From contig NZ_RBZY01000021.1 of NCBI RefSeq assembly GCF_004022425.1, positions 1 to 54,809 on the forward strand: a DNA stretch of 54,809 nucleotides. The letters are read 5' to 3'. The notes under the pieces were generated by a model, which was not told the DNA's origin, searched no databases, and worked only from the letters and a program-made list of their open reading frames with translations. The DNA is from Microbacterium enclense (GTDB taxonomy: Bacteria; Actinomycetota; Actinomycetes; Actinomycetales; Microbacteriaceae). Positions 37,611 through 45,935 of this stretch are shown here, piece by piece. How positions within the stretch are numbered: the first letter of the stretch is position 1; the number at the start of each line of letters is the position of its first letter. Position numbers and translations under genes: made by a program.

Positions 37611-37811
37611 CACTTCTTCCTCGAGCGAGCGCCGCGGGTGCGGCATCCCTTCATCGTAGGCGACGGGGTCGCGCGAGCGCGCGCCCGGAGGGATGGATGC
37701 CACGCCCCCCGGCATCCGTCGCCATAGCCGACGCGCAGAACTCCGGTAAGAACGTGGTCGATGGCTGCCGTCGGTCTGAGGCGCGTCAGGATGCCGGAGT
37801 TGTGCTGGCTC

Positions 37812-37907
37812 GAGACAGCACCGGGCCGCGCGAGAGCGCGACCGAAACGGCACCGGGCCGCGCGAGAGCGCAACCGAAACGGCACCCGGCCGCGCGAGAG
37901 CGCGCCC
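37812..37907. repeat. Three tandem copies of a 32-bp unit
   Basis: Units start at 37812, 37844 and 37876. Each contains CACCGGGCCGCGCGAGAGCG or a one-base variant, with a self-pairing CGCGC-gaga-GCGCG-like core, so each copy could fold. Copies differ at only a few positions, suggesting recent duplication or slippage. Confidence 0.85.
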
Positions 37908-37916
37908 GGGAACGAC

Positions 37917-37946
37917 GAAGGGCGCCGGGAGAACCCGGCGCCCTTC
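37917..37946 (-). terminator. Intrinsic-type terminator of rpsD
   Basis: GAAGGGCGCCGGG (37917-37929), loop AGAA, CCCGGCGCCCTTC (37934-37946): a perfect 13-bp stem with a 4-base loop, 18 bases past the rpsD stop. There is no U-tract. Confidence 0.8.
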
Positions 37947-37964
37947 GGCTCGTGAGTCGGGGAC

Positions 37965-38594
37965 TCAGCGAGCGGCGTAGTACTCGACGACGAGCTGCAC
38001 GTCACAGGTGACGGGCACCTCGGCACGCTTGGGGCGACGCACGAGCTTCGCCTGCAGCGTGGCGAGGTCGACCTCGAGGTAACCGGGAACGGGGGGCAGC
38101 ACTTCGGCGTGCCCGCCGGCGGCGGCGACCTGGAAGGGCTCGAGACCCTCGCTCTTGGGCTTGGCGTGGATCTGCTGACCCGGCTTGACGCGGAACGACG
38201 GGCGGTCCACGAGCTGGCCGTCGACCAGGATGTGGCGGTGCACGACGAGCTGACGGGCCTGGGCCGTGGTGCGGGCGAAGCCGGCACGAACGACGAGGGC
38301 GTCCAGACGCATCTCGAGCAGCTCGACCAGGTTCTCACCGGTCAGGCCGTCGGTGCGACGGGCCTCGTTGAACGCGATGCGCAGCTGCTTCTCGCGGATG
38401 CCGTACTGCTCGCGCAGACGCTGCTTCTCGCGCAGACGCACGGCGTAGTCGCTGTCGGCCTTGCGCTTGGTGCGGCCGTGCTCACCGGGAGCGTAGGGAC
38501 GCTTCTCGAGGTAGCGGGCGGCCTTCGGGGTGAGCGCGACGCCGAGGGCGCGCGAGAGACGGACCTTGCGGCGGTCCTGGGACTTCGTTGCCAC
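37965..38594 (-). CDS. rpsD: 30S ribosomal protein S4
   Basis: A 209-residue S4, a primary 16S rRNA-binding protein needed for early 30S assembly. The N-terminus lacks the zinc-binding cysteines found in some S4 paralogues (C-minus form). The S4 RNA-binding domain is RLDALVVRAGFARTTAQARQLVVHRHILVDG. VEYYAAR ends the protein. The start is GTG 38594 with GGAAGGAG upstream. A 156-base leader separates it from the DUF1361 stop; no autoregulatory S4 structure could be identified with confidence. Confidence 0.97.
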   Translation of the reverse strand: MATKSQDRRKVRLSRALGVALTPKAARYLEKRPYAPGEHGRTKRKADSDYAVRLREKQRLREQYGIREKQLRIAFNEARRTDGLTGENLVELLEMRLDALVVRAGFARTTAQARQLVVHRHILVDGQLVDRPSFRVKPGQQIHAKPKSEGLEPFQVAAAGGHAEVLPPVPGYLEVDLATLQAKLVRRPKRAEVPVTCDVQLVVEYYAAR

Positions 38595-38750
38595 GAAGTA
38601 CTCCTTCCGATGACGTGGCCGCGCGTTTCGCGGCTCACGGACGTATCACGCTCTCTTCGCCCTGTCCGGACTGCACGCCGGGGCATGCCGGAAGGTCGGT
38701 GAAGAAGAGAGGGGATGCCCGAAAACTGTGTTTCGAACCGACTCAGACTA
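38595..38750 (-). promoter_or_regulatory. rpsD leader / promoter region
   Basis: The 156-base gap ends in GGAAGGAG before rpsD. It contains GCCGCGAAACGCGCGGC-type pairing near 38620-38636 and an AT-richer patch near 38725-38750 where a promoter could lie. No clear -35/-10 pair was found. Confidence 0.35.
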
Positions 38751-39485
38751 TCAGACGGCGGTGGCGAGGAACGACGTCCAGGCGAGCCAGAACAGCGGCA
38801 CATACAGCACTGCGACGAGGATCGCGTGGGTCGCGACGAAGGCGCCCGCCTCGAGCGCGGTGCCCGGCTGACGCAGGTGGGTGGAAAGCCGTCGCAGCAG
38901 AGCGACGGGATGCCGGACATCCCAGCTGTTCACCCGGAGATACCGGCCGAGGTACACCCCCACCGCGCCGAGCACGATGACGACGGCGGCGAAGACCCAG
39001 CTGGTGGCCGGCGGCATCCTGTCGGTCGGCTCCTCGTAGACGACGAGGAGCGCGTGGAGGATGCCGAGACTCAGGACGGCGTTTCCGAGACCGGAGAGGG
39101 TCAGCACCAGGGTCTGGATGATGTCGTACCAGAGCGGGACCGGGGAGTCGGGCGTCCGGTGGCTGAAGTTGAGCTCGGTGATGAGGTAGACGGAGTTGGG
39201 GAACAGGAGCACCCACACCCCCGTGGCCACCGTGAGATAGGCAAGGAGCACGACGCCACCCGCCCACGGGGCGGTCGCGACGAGACCCTCGAGCAGGGGG
39301 AAGAGCGCGAAGAGGCCGACGATGACGCCGATCGCCGTCACGACGGGGAGCGTCGACAGGCCGGTGTTCAGCAGCATGGGGCGGTAGAGCGCCACCCGGT
39401 ACACCTTCGCTCGCAGCACGACCAGGACGACCGCATACAGGTCCAGCACGAGGACGGCGGCGGGGGCAAGGAGGACGGCGGTCAC
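38751..39485 (-). CDS. DUF1361 family membrane protein
   Basis: A 244-residue protein with about seven hydrophobic segments, starting VTAVLLAPAAVLVLDLYAVV. The loop LFPNSVYLITELNFSHR followed by PVPLWYDIIQTL is the DUF1361 signature; NSWDVRHPVALLRRL precedes the last helices. Function unknown. GTG 39485 is taken as start because it begins the first membrane helix; no good ribosome binding site is visible, so initiation is uncertain. It follows rarA by 52 bases. Confidence 0.8.
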   Translation of the reverse strand: MTAVLLAPAAVLVLDLYAVVLVVLRAKVYRVALYRPMLLNTGLSTLPVVTAIGVIVGLFALFPLLEGLVATAPWAGGVVLLAYLTVATGVWVLLFPNSVYLITELNFSHRTPDSPVPLWYDIIQTLVLTLSGLGNAVLSLGILHALLVVYEEPTDRMPPATSWVFAAVVIVLGAVGVYLGRYLRVNSWDVRHPVALLRRLSTHLRQPGTALEAGAFVATHAILVAVLYVPLFWLAWTSFLATAV

Positions 39486-39537
39486 GGCGACAGCGTCGCA
39501 CGCGCGCCCCGGCCCGCTCGTGCGATCGCGGCGGTTT

Positions 39538-40905
39538 TCACCCGCCGTCGAGGATGCGGCGGATCTTCTCGAGCCGGGCGGAGACGTCGCGCTCGGCCCC
39601 GTGCGAGGTCGGTCGGTAGTACTGGGTGCCCCGCAGTTCGTCGGGGAGGTACTGCTGAGCGACGATGCCGATGTCGCTGTCGTGGGCGTAGATGTAGCCC
39701 TTCCCGTGCCCCAGCCGTTTGGCTCCCGGGTAGTGCGCGTCGCGCAGGTGCAGCGGGACGCGCCCGAACCCACCCGCCCTGACGTCGGCGATCGCGGCGT
39801 TGATGGCGTTGTAGGCGGCGTTCGACTTCGCTGTGGTCGCGAGGTACACCGTGGCCTCCGCCAGCGGAATGCGTCCCTCGGGCATGCCGATGAAGGCGAC
39901 CGCGTCGGCCGCGGCGACCGCGATCTGCAGAGCCTGGGGGTCGGCGAGGCCGATGTCTTCGGCCGCCGAGATCACGAGCCGCCGGGCGATGAAGCGCGGG
40001 TCTTCGCCGGCCTCGATCATGCGGGCGAGGTAGTGGATCGCGGCGTCCACGTCGGATCCGCGGATCGACTTGATGAAGGCGCTGATGACGTCGTAGTGCT
40101 CGTCGCCCTGCCGGTCGTAGCGCAGCAGCGCGCGGTCGACGGCCTGCGCGATGTGGTCCCCGGTGATGACGGGACGCGGGTCGCCGGCATCCGTGTCGTC
40201 GTCGTCGCTCGTCTCGCGGGACGCGTCGTCGGCGGCGACGGAGGCGGCAGCCTCGAGGGCGGTCAGTGCGCGGCGAGCGTCGCCCGAGGCCAGGCGAACG
40301 AGAGCGGCGCGCGCCTCGTCGCCGAGGACGACGGCGTCGGCGAGGCCGCGCGGATCGGTCACGGCTCGGTCGACGAGGGCGCCGAGGTCGTCGTCGCCCA
40401 GCGGTCGCAGGGTGAGCAGGAGCGATCGTGAAAGCAGCGGTGAGATGACCGAGAACGACGGGTTCTCGGTGGTCGCGGCGATCAGCACCACCCACCCGTT
40501 CTCGACGCCCGGCAGCAGCGCGTCCTGCTGTGCCTTGGTGAACCGGTGGATCTCGTCGAGGAAGAGGATCGTCGACTGCCCGTAGAGGTCGCGCTGGGTG
40601 AGGGCCTCTTGCATGACCTCCCGAACGTCCTTCACTCCCGCGGTGATGGCCGAGAGTTCGACGAACCGGCGCCCGGAGGAGCGCGCGATCGCCTGCGCCA
40701 GGGTTGTCTTGCCCGTCCCCGGCGGCCCCCACAGGATGACGGAGACGGCGGAGACGGATGCCGAGGAATCGGTGCCGGCGAGGGTGACCAGCGGCGAACC
40801 GGGGCGGAGCAGGTGACTCTGCCCGGCGACCTCGTCGAGGCTCGTGGGGCGCATGCGCACCGCGAGCGGGGTCTGGCCCTGGAAGAGGGCGGAGGCACTG
40901 GTCAC
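39538..40905 (-). CDS. rarA: Replication-associated recombination protein A (RarA/MgsA)
   Basis: A 455-residue AAA+ ATPase acting at stalled forks. [16 protein letters not shown] [16 protein letters not shown] is the N-terminal box; Walker A is [15 protein letters not shown], Walker [19 protein letters not shown], sensor 1 AATTENPSF. The C-terminal MgsA domain has [20 protein letters not shown] and GYIYAHD. An Asp-rich insert ([10 protein letters not shown]) lies near residue 235. The start is GTG 40905 with TAGCCT 6 bases upstream and no Shine-Dalgarno, predicting a leaderless message. Confidence 0.97.
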   Translation of the reverse strand: MTSASALFQGQTPLAVRMRPTSLDEVAGQSHLLRPGSPLVTLAGTDSSASVSAVSVILWGPPGTGKTTLAQAIARSSGRRFVELSAITAGVKDVREVMQEALTQRDLYGQSTILFLDEIHRFTKAQQDALLPGVENGWVVLIAATTENPSFSVISPLLSRSLLLTLRPLGDDDLGALVDRAVTDPRGLADAVVLGDEARAALVRLASGDARRALTALEAAASVAADDASRETSDDDDTDAGDPRPVITGDHIAQAVDRALLRYDRQGDEHYDVISAFIKSIRGSDVDAAIHYLARMIEAGEDPRFIARRLVISAAEDIGLADPQALQIAVAAADAVAFIGMPEGRIPLAEATVYLATTAKSNAAYNAINAAIADVRAGGFGRVPLHLRDAHYPGAKRLGHGKGYIYAHDSDIGIVAQQYLPDELRGTQYYRPTSHGAERDVSARLEKIRRILDGG

Positions 40906-40911
40906 TGATCC

Positions 40912-40917
40912 AGGCTA
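40912..40917 (-). promoter_or_regulatory. -10-like box of rarA, leaderless geometry
   Basis: Minus-strand TAGCCT, then GGATCA, then the rarA GTG start. It lies in the 107-base divergent region shared with the plus-strand gene at 41013. Confidence 0.5.
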
Positions 40918-40948
40918 ATCGCGCCCGCCGACACCCGACCGCGCGTCT

Positions 40949-40978
40949 TTGTGGGCTCCTCGCAACGGTGCGTAGGAT
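40949..40978 (+). promoter_or_regulatory. Promoter of the small plus-strand membrane gene
   Basis: TTGTGG (40949-40954) and TAGGAT (40973-40978) are separated by 18 bases. They lie 34 bases upstream of the GTG at 41013, which has GAGAGG before it. Confidence 0.5.
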
Positions 40979-41012
40979 CGGGGCGGTCCGCGGGTGGTGA
41001 AGAGAGGTCGAT

Positions 41013-41270
41013 GTGGCGACGGGTGGCAAGGATCGGCAGAGCCGCGAGCAGCGGGAGCGCGCACGGGTGTATCAGGCGCGTCAGGAGTTGCATCGGCGCC
41101 AGGGGGCACGTCGCACGCGCGACAACGTCATCGGACTCGTCGTCGGCCTCGTGGTGATCGCCGGCGCGATCGCGGTGCAGACCCTGTACTTCGTCGACGG
41201 TCCCGGTGCCCCCGCGCCCCAGCCGGCCGTGACCGATAACCCGACCCCCACGCCCCAGCCCACCCCCTGA
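41013..41270 (+). CDS. Small single-pass membrane protein, unknown function
   Basis: An 85-residue protein: a highly charged N-terminal half (GGKDRQSREQRERARVYQAR and [11 protein letters not shown]) that looks helical, one membrane segment (VIGLVVGLVVIAGAIAVQTLYFV), and a Pro/Thr-rich tail ending PTPTPQPTP. The topology is probably cytoplasmic N-terminus. GTG 41013 is chosen for the frame and the GAGAGG upstream. It is not recognised; it opens the plus-strand island divergent from rarA. Confidence 0.7.
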   Translation: MATGGKDRQSREQRERARVYQARQELHRRQGARRTRDNVIGLVVGLVVIAGAIAVQTLYFVDGPGAPAPQPAVTDNPTPTPQPTP

Positions 41271-41283
41271 CTCCGCGCCGACC

Positions 41284-41347
41284 GCGTGAGTCGCCAGGAT
41301 TCGTCGCTTCGCCTGGACGCGAGGCGACACATGCTGGCATCTCGCGC
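41284..41347. repeat. Imperfect inverted repeat related to the 27293 element
   Basis: The left arm GCGTGAGTCGCCAGGATTCG plus TCGC (41284-41307) nearly matches the 27293 repeat; the right arm (41324-41347) has diverged and pairs at about 18 of 24 positions. It lies 14 bases past the stop of the small membrane gene and before the DUF349 gene. Confidence 0.65.
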
Positions 41348-41418
41348 ACGGCATCCGTCGTACTAGGCTCGGACCGTCCTTCTCCCCCAGGCGGCCCGGC
41401 CGCGATGAGGTGCTTCTC

Positions 41419-43008
41419 GTGACTTCCCTTCCCTCCTCCGACTCCCCCGACACCACCCCCGCCGTCGCCGACGACGCGGCGGTCGACGTGACTCCCGGCG
41501 ACGAGACCACGACCGAAGTGGATGCCGCTTCGACCGACACCCAGGTCGACGCGGCCTCCGAGGCAGACGCGGTGCCCGACGACGCGCCCCAGGCCGACGC
41601 GCCCGAGGCTGACGCGGAGCCCGACGACGCGCCCGAGGCCGATGCGCCCCAGGCCGACGCGCCCGAGGCTGATGCGCCGGAGACGGTGCCCGCCGACGAG
41701 GAGACGCCCGCCGAGCGTCCGAAGGCCGCCCCCGCGCCGGGTCCCCGCCCGGGTCCGCGTCCCGGTGCGCGCGTTGCGGCACCGGTCGAGCCGTGGGGTC
41801 GCGTCGAAGAGGACGGCACCGTATCGGTGCGCGAGGGCGACCAGTGGCGGGTCGTCGGGCAGTATCCCGACGGCACGGCAGACGAAGCCCTGGCCTATTA
41901 CACCCGCAAGTTCGCCGACCTCGCGGGCGAGGTGACCCTTCTCGAGGTGCGTCACCGTCGCGGTGGGGCCTCGGCCTCCGACCTGCGCTCCACGGCGGCG
42001 ACCGTGCGCGCGAAGGTCGACGGCGCCGCCGCCGTCGGTGATCTCGCCGCCCTCCTCGAGCGCCTCGACGCCCTGACGGCCGAGCTCGCCGAGGCCACCG
42101 AGACCGAGGCCGCCGCGGCAAGGGAGGCCGTCGACGACGCCGTGCGCGAGCGCACCGAGATCGTCGAGGAGGCCGAAGCCCTCGCCGCCCGCGATCCGCA
42201 GTCGGTGCAGTGGAAGCAGATGACGGCCGACATGGCGGCGCTCTTCGACCGGTGGCAGGCCCACCAGCAGAACGGTCCGCGGCTGCCGAAGTCCACGGCG
42301 CAGACGCTCTGGCGCCGCTTCCGCGACGCGCGAGCCACCGTCGATCGTCACCGCCGCGAGTTCTTCTCCGCCCTCGACGAGACGCACAAGTCCGCGCGCG
42401 ACGCCAAGACCCGCCTGGTCGAGCGAGCCGAGGCCCTGGCGCCGCGCGGCGAGGACGGCATCCCCGCCTACCGCGATCTGCTCGACGAGTGGAAGGCATC
42501 CGGGCGTGCGGGCCGCAAGGTCGACGATGCGCTGTGGGCTCGTTTCAAGGCCGCCGGCGACGCGCTGTACGGCGCGCGTATCGAGCGTGAGACCGCGGAC
42601 GCCGAGGCATCCCAGGAGAAGATCGAGCAGAAGCGCGCTCTCCTCGTGGAAGCGGCCCCGATCGTCGACGAGAAGAACCTCGCGACGGCCCGCCAGAAGC
42701 TCACCGCCATCCAGCGCCAGTGGGACGAGATCGGCCGCATCTTCCCTCGCGACAAGGAGCGCGCGCTCGACGACGACCTTCGCAAGATCGAGCAGAGCGT
42801 GCGCGCCCGTGAGGACGCCGACTGGAAGCAGAACGACCCCGAGCAGAAGGCGCGGGCGAACGACATGACGCGTCAGCTGACCGACGCGATCGAGAAGCTC
42901 GAGGCCGAGCTCGCGGCGGCCGAGGCGAAGGGCGACAAGCGGGCGGCAGCCCAGGCGTCCGAGGCCCTCGAGGCGCGGCGCACGTGGCTCCGCGCGCTCG
43001 GCGGCTGA
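41419..43008 (+). CDS. DUF349 domain-containing protein with acidic Ala-Asp-Pro repeat tail
   Basis: A 529-residue cytoplasmic protein. Residues 1-90 are acidic and low in complexity, with short repeats such as DAPQADAPEADAEPDDAPEA; a PGPRPGPRPGAR stretch and a folded segment WGRVEEDGTVSVREGDQWRV follow. The rest is long coiled DUF349 helices (VQWKQMTADMAALFDRWQ, LWRRFRDARATVDRHRREFF, ALWARFKAAGDALYGAR). DUF349 proteins are widespread but of unknown function. GTG 41419 is preferred over GTG 41410 because GATGAGG lies 8 bases upstream. TAGGCT at 41364 may be its -10 box. Confidence 0.88.
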   Translation: MTSLPSSDSPDTTPAVADDAAVDVTPGDETTTEVDAASTDTQVDAASEADAVPDDAPQADAPEADAEPDDAPEADAPQADAPEADAPETVPADEETPAERPKAAPAPGPRPGPRPGARVAAPVEPWGRVEEDGTVSVREGDQWRVVGQYPDGTADEALAYYTRKFADLAGEVTLLEVRHRRGGASASDLRSTAATVRAKVDGAAAVGDLAALLERLDALTAELAEATETEAAAAREAVDDAVRERTEIVEEAEALAARDPQSVQWKQMTADMAALFDRWQAHQQNGPRLPKSTAQTLWRRFRDARATVDRHRREFFSALDETHKSARDAKTRLVERAEALAPRGEDGIPAYRDLLDEWKASGRAGRKVDDALWARFKAAGDALYGARIERETADAEASQEKIEQKRALLVEAAPIVDEKNLATARQKLTAIQRQWDEIGRIFPRDKERALDDDLRKIEQSVRAREDADWKQNDPEQKARANDMTRQLTDAIEKLEAELAAAEAKGDKRAAAQASEALEARRTWLRALGG

Positions 43009-43043
43009 GCGTTCTCCACAGATCGGCGTCCCCCGGACGCGCG

Positions 43044-43084
43044 AGGGGAGACCATCCCGGCACACTGACGGGATGGTCTCCCCT
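43044..43084. promoter_or_regulatory. Perfect 16-bp inverted repeat across the AbiEi-like start codon
   Basis: AGGGGAGACCATCCCG (43044-43059) and its exact reverse complement (43069-43084) flank 9 bases. The ATG at 43073 lies in the right arm and CACACT (43061-43066), a poor -10 candidate, in the loop. It could be an autoregulatory operator or an mRNA hairpin hiding the start, or end DUF349 transcription. Confidence 0.75.
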
Positions 43085-43612
43085 TTCCTCTACTTCCCCG
43101 GAGAACGGCTCTCGCTGAGCGAGTTGACGGCTGCGTGCCTCGACGGCCTGCTCACCCCGATCGGCGAGGGGTTCATGCCCGCCGATGCCGTCGAAACGGC
43201 CTGGATGCGCGCTCGCAGCCTCGCACCGCTCGCGAGCGATCGGTGGGCGGTGGTCCGCGTCAGTGCGGCGTGGGTCCACGGCGCCATCGCGTCCGAGCCG
43301 GTTCGTCATCACCTCCAACGCGCGTCGGCGGTGCGAGTGCGGCCCGTGCGCGCCGCGGGTGTGGTCGTGCACGACGTGCGAATACCGCCGGGCGACGTCG
43401 TCACGATCGCCGGGATTCGCGTCACGACGCCTGAGCGCACGCTCGTCGACCTCGCGAGATCCCTGGATGCCGATGATCTCGCCGACGCGCTCAGGTGGGC
43501 GCGGGCCGCACCCGACGTGCGCGACGACGCCCGGGCCTGGCTCGCTCGGCATCCCCGCTTTCCCTACGGGCGGAGAGCGGACGACGTCCTGGCGGGCGTC
43601 AGGACGAGGTGA
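43073..43612 (+). CDS. AbiEi-like antitoxin (type IV toxin-antitoxin family), orphan
   Basis: A 179-residue protein. The N-terminal 50 residues resemble a winged helix ([20 protein letters not shown]), and the rest contains AWVHGAI and the family hallmark [14 protein letters not shown] with the [12 protein letters not shown] helix after it. AbiEi proteins repress their own operon and neutralise the AbiEii nucleotidyltransferase toxin. No abiEii gene follows: the stop is 14 bases inside the convergent relA gene. It may be a domesticated transcription factor. ATG 43073 has no Shine-Dalgarno. Confidence 0.75.
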   Translation: MVSPFLYFPGERLSLSELTAACLDGLLTPIGEGFMPADAVETAWMRARSLAPLASDRWAVVRVSAAWVHGAIASEPVRHHLQRASAVRVRPVRAAGVVVHDVRIPPGDVVTIAGIRVTTPERTLVDLARSLDADDLADALRWARAAPDVRDDARAWLARHPRFPYGRRADDVLAGVRTR

Positions 43613-45851
43613 CGCGGTACACGTCGTAGACCGCGTCGATACGCCGGACCGCGTTGAGCACGCGGTCGAGGTGGACCGTGTCGCCCATCTCGAACACGAA
43701 CTTGCTGAGCGCGAGACGGTCGTTGGTGGTCGACACCGTGGCCGAGAGGATGTTGACGTGGTGCTCGCTCAGGACCCGCGTGACATCACTGAGCAGACCC
43801 GAGCGGTCGAGTGCTTCGACCTGGATCTGCACGAGGAACACGCTCTTGGTCGTCGGGGCCCATTCGACGTCGATGAGGCGCTCGGGATCCTCGCGCAGCG
43901 ACTTCACGTTCGTGCAGTCACCGCGGTGAACCGACACCCCGCTGCCGCGCGTGACGAAGCCGACGATCTCGTCGCCGGGGACCGGCGTGCAGCACTTGGC
44001 GAGCTTGACCAGGATGTCGGGGGCACCGCGTACCAGAACCCCCGAGTCGCCGCCGCGCGGGGCGCGACTGCGTCCGACCTGCGGCAGATCGATGGGACCG
44101 GTGGAGGTGTCGTCGGCGCTGACGAGGGCCGTGACCTTCTCGATGACCGACTGCGTCGAGACATGCCCCTCGCCCACCGCGGCGTAGAGGGCGGAGACGT
44201 CCTCGTAGTGGAAACCGCGCGCGACCTCGGTGAACGAGTCCTGGTTCATCAGGCGCTGGAGCGGCAGGTTCTGCCGGCGCATCGCTCGGGCGATCGAGTC
44301 CTTGCCCTGCTCGATCGCTTCCTCGCGTCGTTCCTTCGTGAACCACCCGCGGATCTTGTTGCGCGCACGGGTGCTCTTGACGAAGCCGAGCCAGTCCTGG
44401 CTGGGGCCGGCGTCGGGATTCTTGGAGGTGAAGACCTCGACGACGTCACCGGACTGCAGCTCGGTCTCCAACGGCACGAGGCGGCCGTTCACCTTGGCCC
44501 CCATCGTGCGGTGGCCGATCTCGGTGTGCACGGCGTACGCGAAGTCCACCGGCGTCGCGCCCTTGGGGAGCCCGATCACACGGCCCTTCGGCGTGAAGAC
44601 GTAGACCTCTTTGGCGCCGATCTCGAAGCGCAGCGAATCGAGGAACTCCCCCGGGTCGGCGGTCTCGGCCTGCCAGTCCGAGATGCGCGCGATCCAGGCC
44701 ATGTCGGTGTCGGAGGCCTTGGCATCCGTCTTCCCGCTCGCCATCCGCTCTTTGTACTTCCAGTGCGCGGCGACGCCGAACTCCGCCTGCTGGTGCATCT
44801 CGTGCGTGCGGATCTGGATCTCGACCGTGCGGCCGCTCGGCCCGATCACGGTCGTGTGCAGCGACTGGTAGAGGTTGAATTTGGGCGTGGCGATGTAGTC
44901 CTTGAAGCGCCCGGGAAGAGGTGTCCACCGCGCGTGGATCGCGCCGAGCACCGCGTAGCAGTCGCGTACGGTGCCCACCAGGATCCGGATGCCGATGAGG
45001 TCGTAGATGTCGTCGAACTCGCGGCCCCGCACGACCATCTTCTGATACACGGAGTACAGCTGCTTCGGCCGCCCCATGACGCGCCCGCGCACGCGCAACT
45101 CGCGCAGGTCGGCGTCGATGTTCTCGATGACGGTGTGGACGTACTGCTCGCGCTGTGGCGTGCGCTGACGCACGAGGCTCTCGATCTCGGCGTAGAGCTT
45201 GGGGTGGAGGACCGCGAACGAAAGGTCTTCGAGTTCGCTCTTGATCGCCTGAATGCCGAGACGGTGAGCGAGCGGAGCGTAGATCTCCAGAGTCTCGGTG
45301 GCCTTCTTCGCGGCCTTGTGCGGCGGCACAAAACCCCACGTGCGCGCGTTGTGCAGACGATCGGCGAGCTTGATCAGCAAGACGCGGATGTCGCGCGACA
45401 TGGCCACGATCATCTTGCGGACCGTCTCGGCCTGCGCGCTTTCGCCGTACTTGACCTTATCGAGCTTGGTCACGCCGTCGACGAGCATCGCAACCTCGTC
45501 GCCGAAGTCGGCGGCGAGCTCGTCGAGGGGATACCCGGTGTCCTCGACCGTGTCGTGCAGGAGGGCTGCGGCGATGGCCTTGGGCCCGAGCCCGAGCTCG
45601 GCCAGGATCTGCGCGACCGCGAGCGGGTGCGTGATGTAGGGCTCGCCGCTCTGTCGCTTCTGTCCGTCGTGCGCCTTGTCGGCGACGGCGTAGGCGCGCT
45701 CGATGATGCCGAGATCGCCCTTGGGGTGGTGCGTGCGCACCGTTCTCAGGAGCTTGTCGACGTCATCGCGGCGGGCGGCGCGCGAGAAGATGCGCGGAAC
45801 GAGCCGTCTCAGTGACGAGGGCGGTGGCGCCGGGGACGTGGTCTCGGTCAT
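43599..45851 (-). CDS. relA: Bifunctional (p)ppGpp synthetase/hydrolase (Rel)
   Basis: A 750-residue long RelA/SpoT protein controlling the stringent response. The HD hydrolase domain is intact ([19 protein letters not shown] at 99-100). The synthetase domain has [26 protein letters not shown] and [15 protein letters not shown]; the RFKD motif near residue 315 is the bifunctional form (monofunctional RelA has EFDD). TGS ([24 protein letters not shown]) and a C-terminal ACT domain follow. A strong GGGGAGGGG precedes the ATG. It overlaps the convergent AbiEi-like gene by 14 bases. Confidence 0.97.
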   Translation of the reverse strand: MTETTSPAPPPSSLRRLVPRIFSRAARRDDVDKLLRTVRTHHPKGDLGIIERAYAVADKAHDGQKRQSGEPYITHPLAVAQILAELGLGPKAIAAALLHDTVEDTGYPLDELAADFGDEVAMLVDGVTKLDKVKYGESAQAETVRKMIVAMSRDIRVLLIKLADRLHNARTWGFVPPHKAAKKATETLEIYAPLAHRLGIQAIKSELEDLSFAVLHPKLYAEIESLVRQRTPQREQYVHTVIENIDADLRELRVRGRVMGRPKQLYSVYQKMVVRGREFDDIYDLIGIRILVGTVRDCYAVLGAIHARWTPLPGRFKDYIATPKFNLYQSLHTTVIGPSGRTVEIQIRTHEMHQQAEFGVAAHWKYKERMASGKTDAKASDTDMAWIARISDWQAETADPGEFLDSLRFEIGAKEVYVFTPKGRVIGLPKGATPVDFAYAVHTEIGHRTMGAKVNGRLVPLETELQSGDVVEVFTSKNPDAGPSQDWLGFVKSTRARNKIRGWFTKERREEAIEQGKDSIARAMRRQNLPLQRLMNQDSFTEVARGFHYEDVSALYAAVGEGHVSTQSVIEKVTALVSADDTSTGPIDLPQVGRSRAPRGGDSGVLVRGAPDILVKLAKCCTPVPGDEIVGFVTRGSGVSVHRGDCTNVKSLREDPERLIDVEWAPTTKSVFLVQIQVEALDRSGLLSDVTRVLSEHHVNILSATVSTTNDRLALSKFVFEMGDTVHLDRVLNAVRRIDAVYDVYRVTSS

Positions 45852-45887
45852 CGATCCCCTCCCCCGGGTGCTGCGATCAGTCTTCCC

Positions 45888-45893
45888 ATCCTA
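45888..45893 (-). promoter_or_regulatory. -10-like box of relA
   Basis: Minus-strand TAGGAT, 36 bases upstream of the relA ATG. The -35 position has no TTG-like match. Confidence 0.4.
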
Positions 45894-45905
45894 CGCCGCG
45901 TGGGA

Positions 45906-45935
45906 CCGGTGCCCGCCGTCAGGCGGGGACACCGG
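45906..45935 (-). terminator. Hairpin across the secF stop codon
   Basis: CCGGTGCCCGCC (45906-45917) pairs with GGCGGGGACACCGG (45922-45935) with one bulge. The secF stop at 45919-45921 lies in the loop, so the 3' arm is coding. It ends the yajC-secD-secF transcript just before relA. Confidence 0.5.

Larger units (their letters stand above)
37611..37964. other. 354-base intergenic region between rpsD and the small membrane gene
   Basis: It contains the rpsD terminator, a three-copy 32-bp tandem repeat and, at 37668-37690, another GC-rich stretch tcgcgcgagcgcgcgcccgg resembling the repeat core. Short plus-strand frames across the repeats encode Arg-rich, low-complexity sequence and are not credible genes. 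Confidence 0.6.

Noticed and set aside
37812..37907. CRISPR interpretation of the 32-bp repeats
   Set aside because: The units are contiguous without spacers and there are no cas genes.
37761..37955. A 64-codon plus-strand frame over the 32-bp repeats
   Set aside because: Arg-rich sequence produced by the repeats; it runs through the rpsD terminator and has no initiation signal.
38725..38750. GGTTCGAAAC on the minus strand, resembling a tRNA T-loop
   Set aside because: No matching T-stem, anticodon arm or acceptor stem can be built around it.
41128..43065. A 645-codon minus-strand frame antisense to the DUF349 gene, partly hydrophobic Leu/Val-rich
   Set aside because: The Leu/Val-rich sequence is the mirror of the Glu/Ala/Asp codons in DUF349; the plus-strand protein has true coiled-coil and family features.
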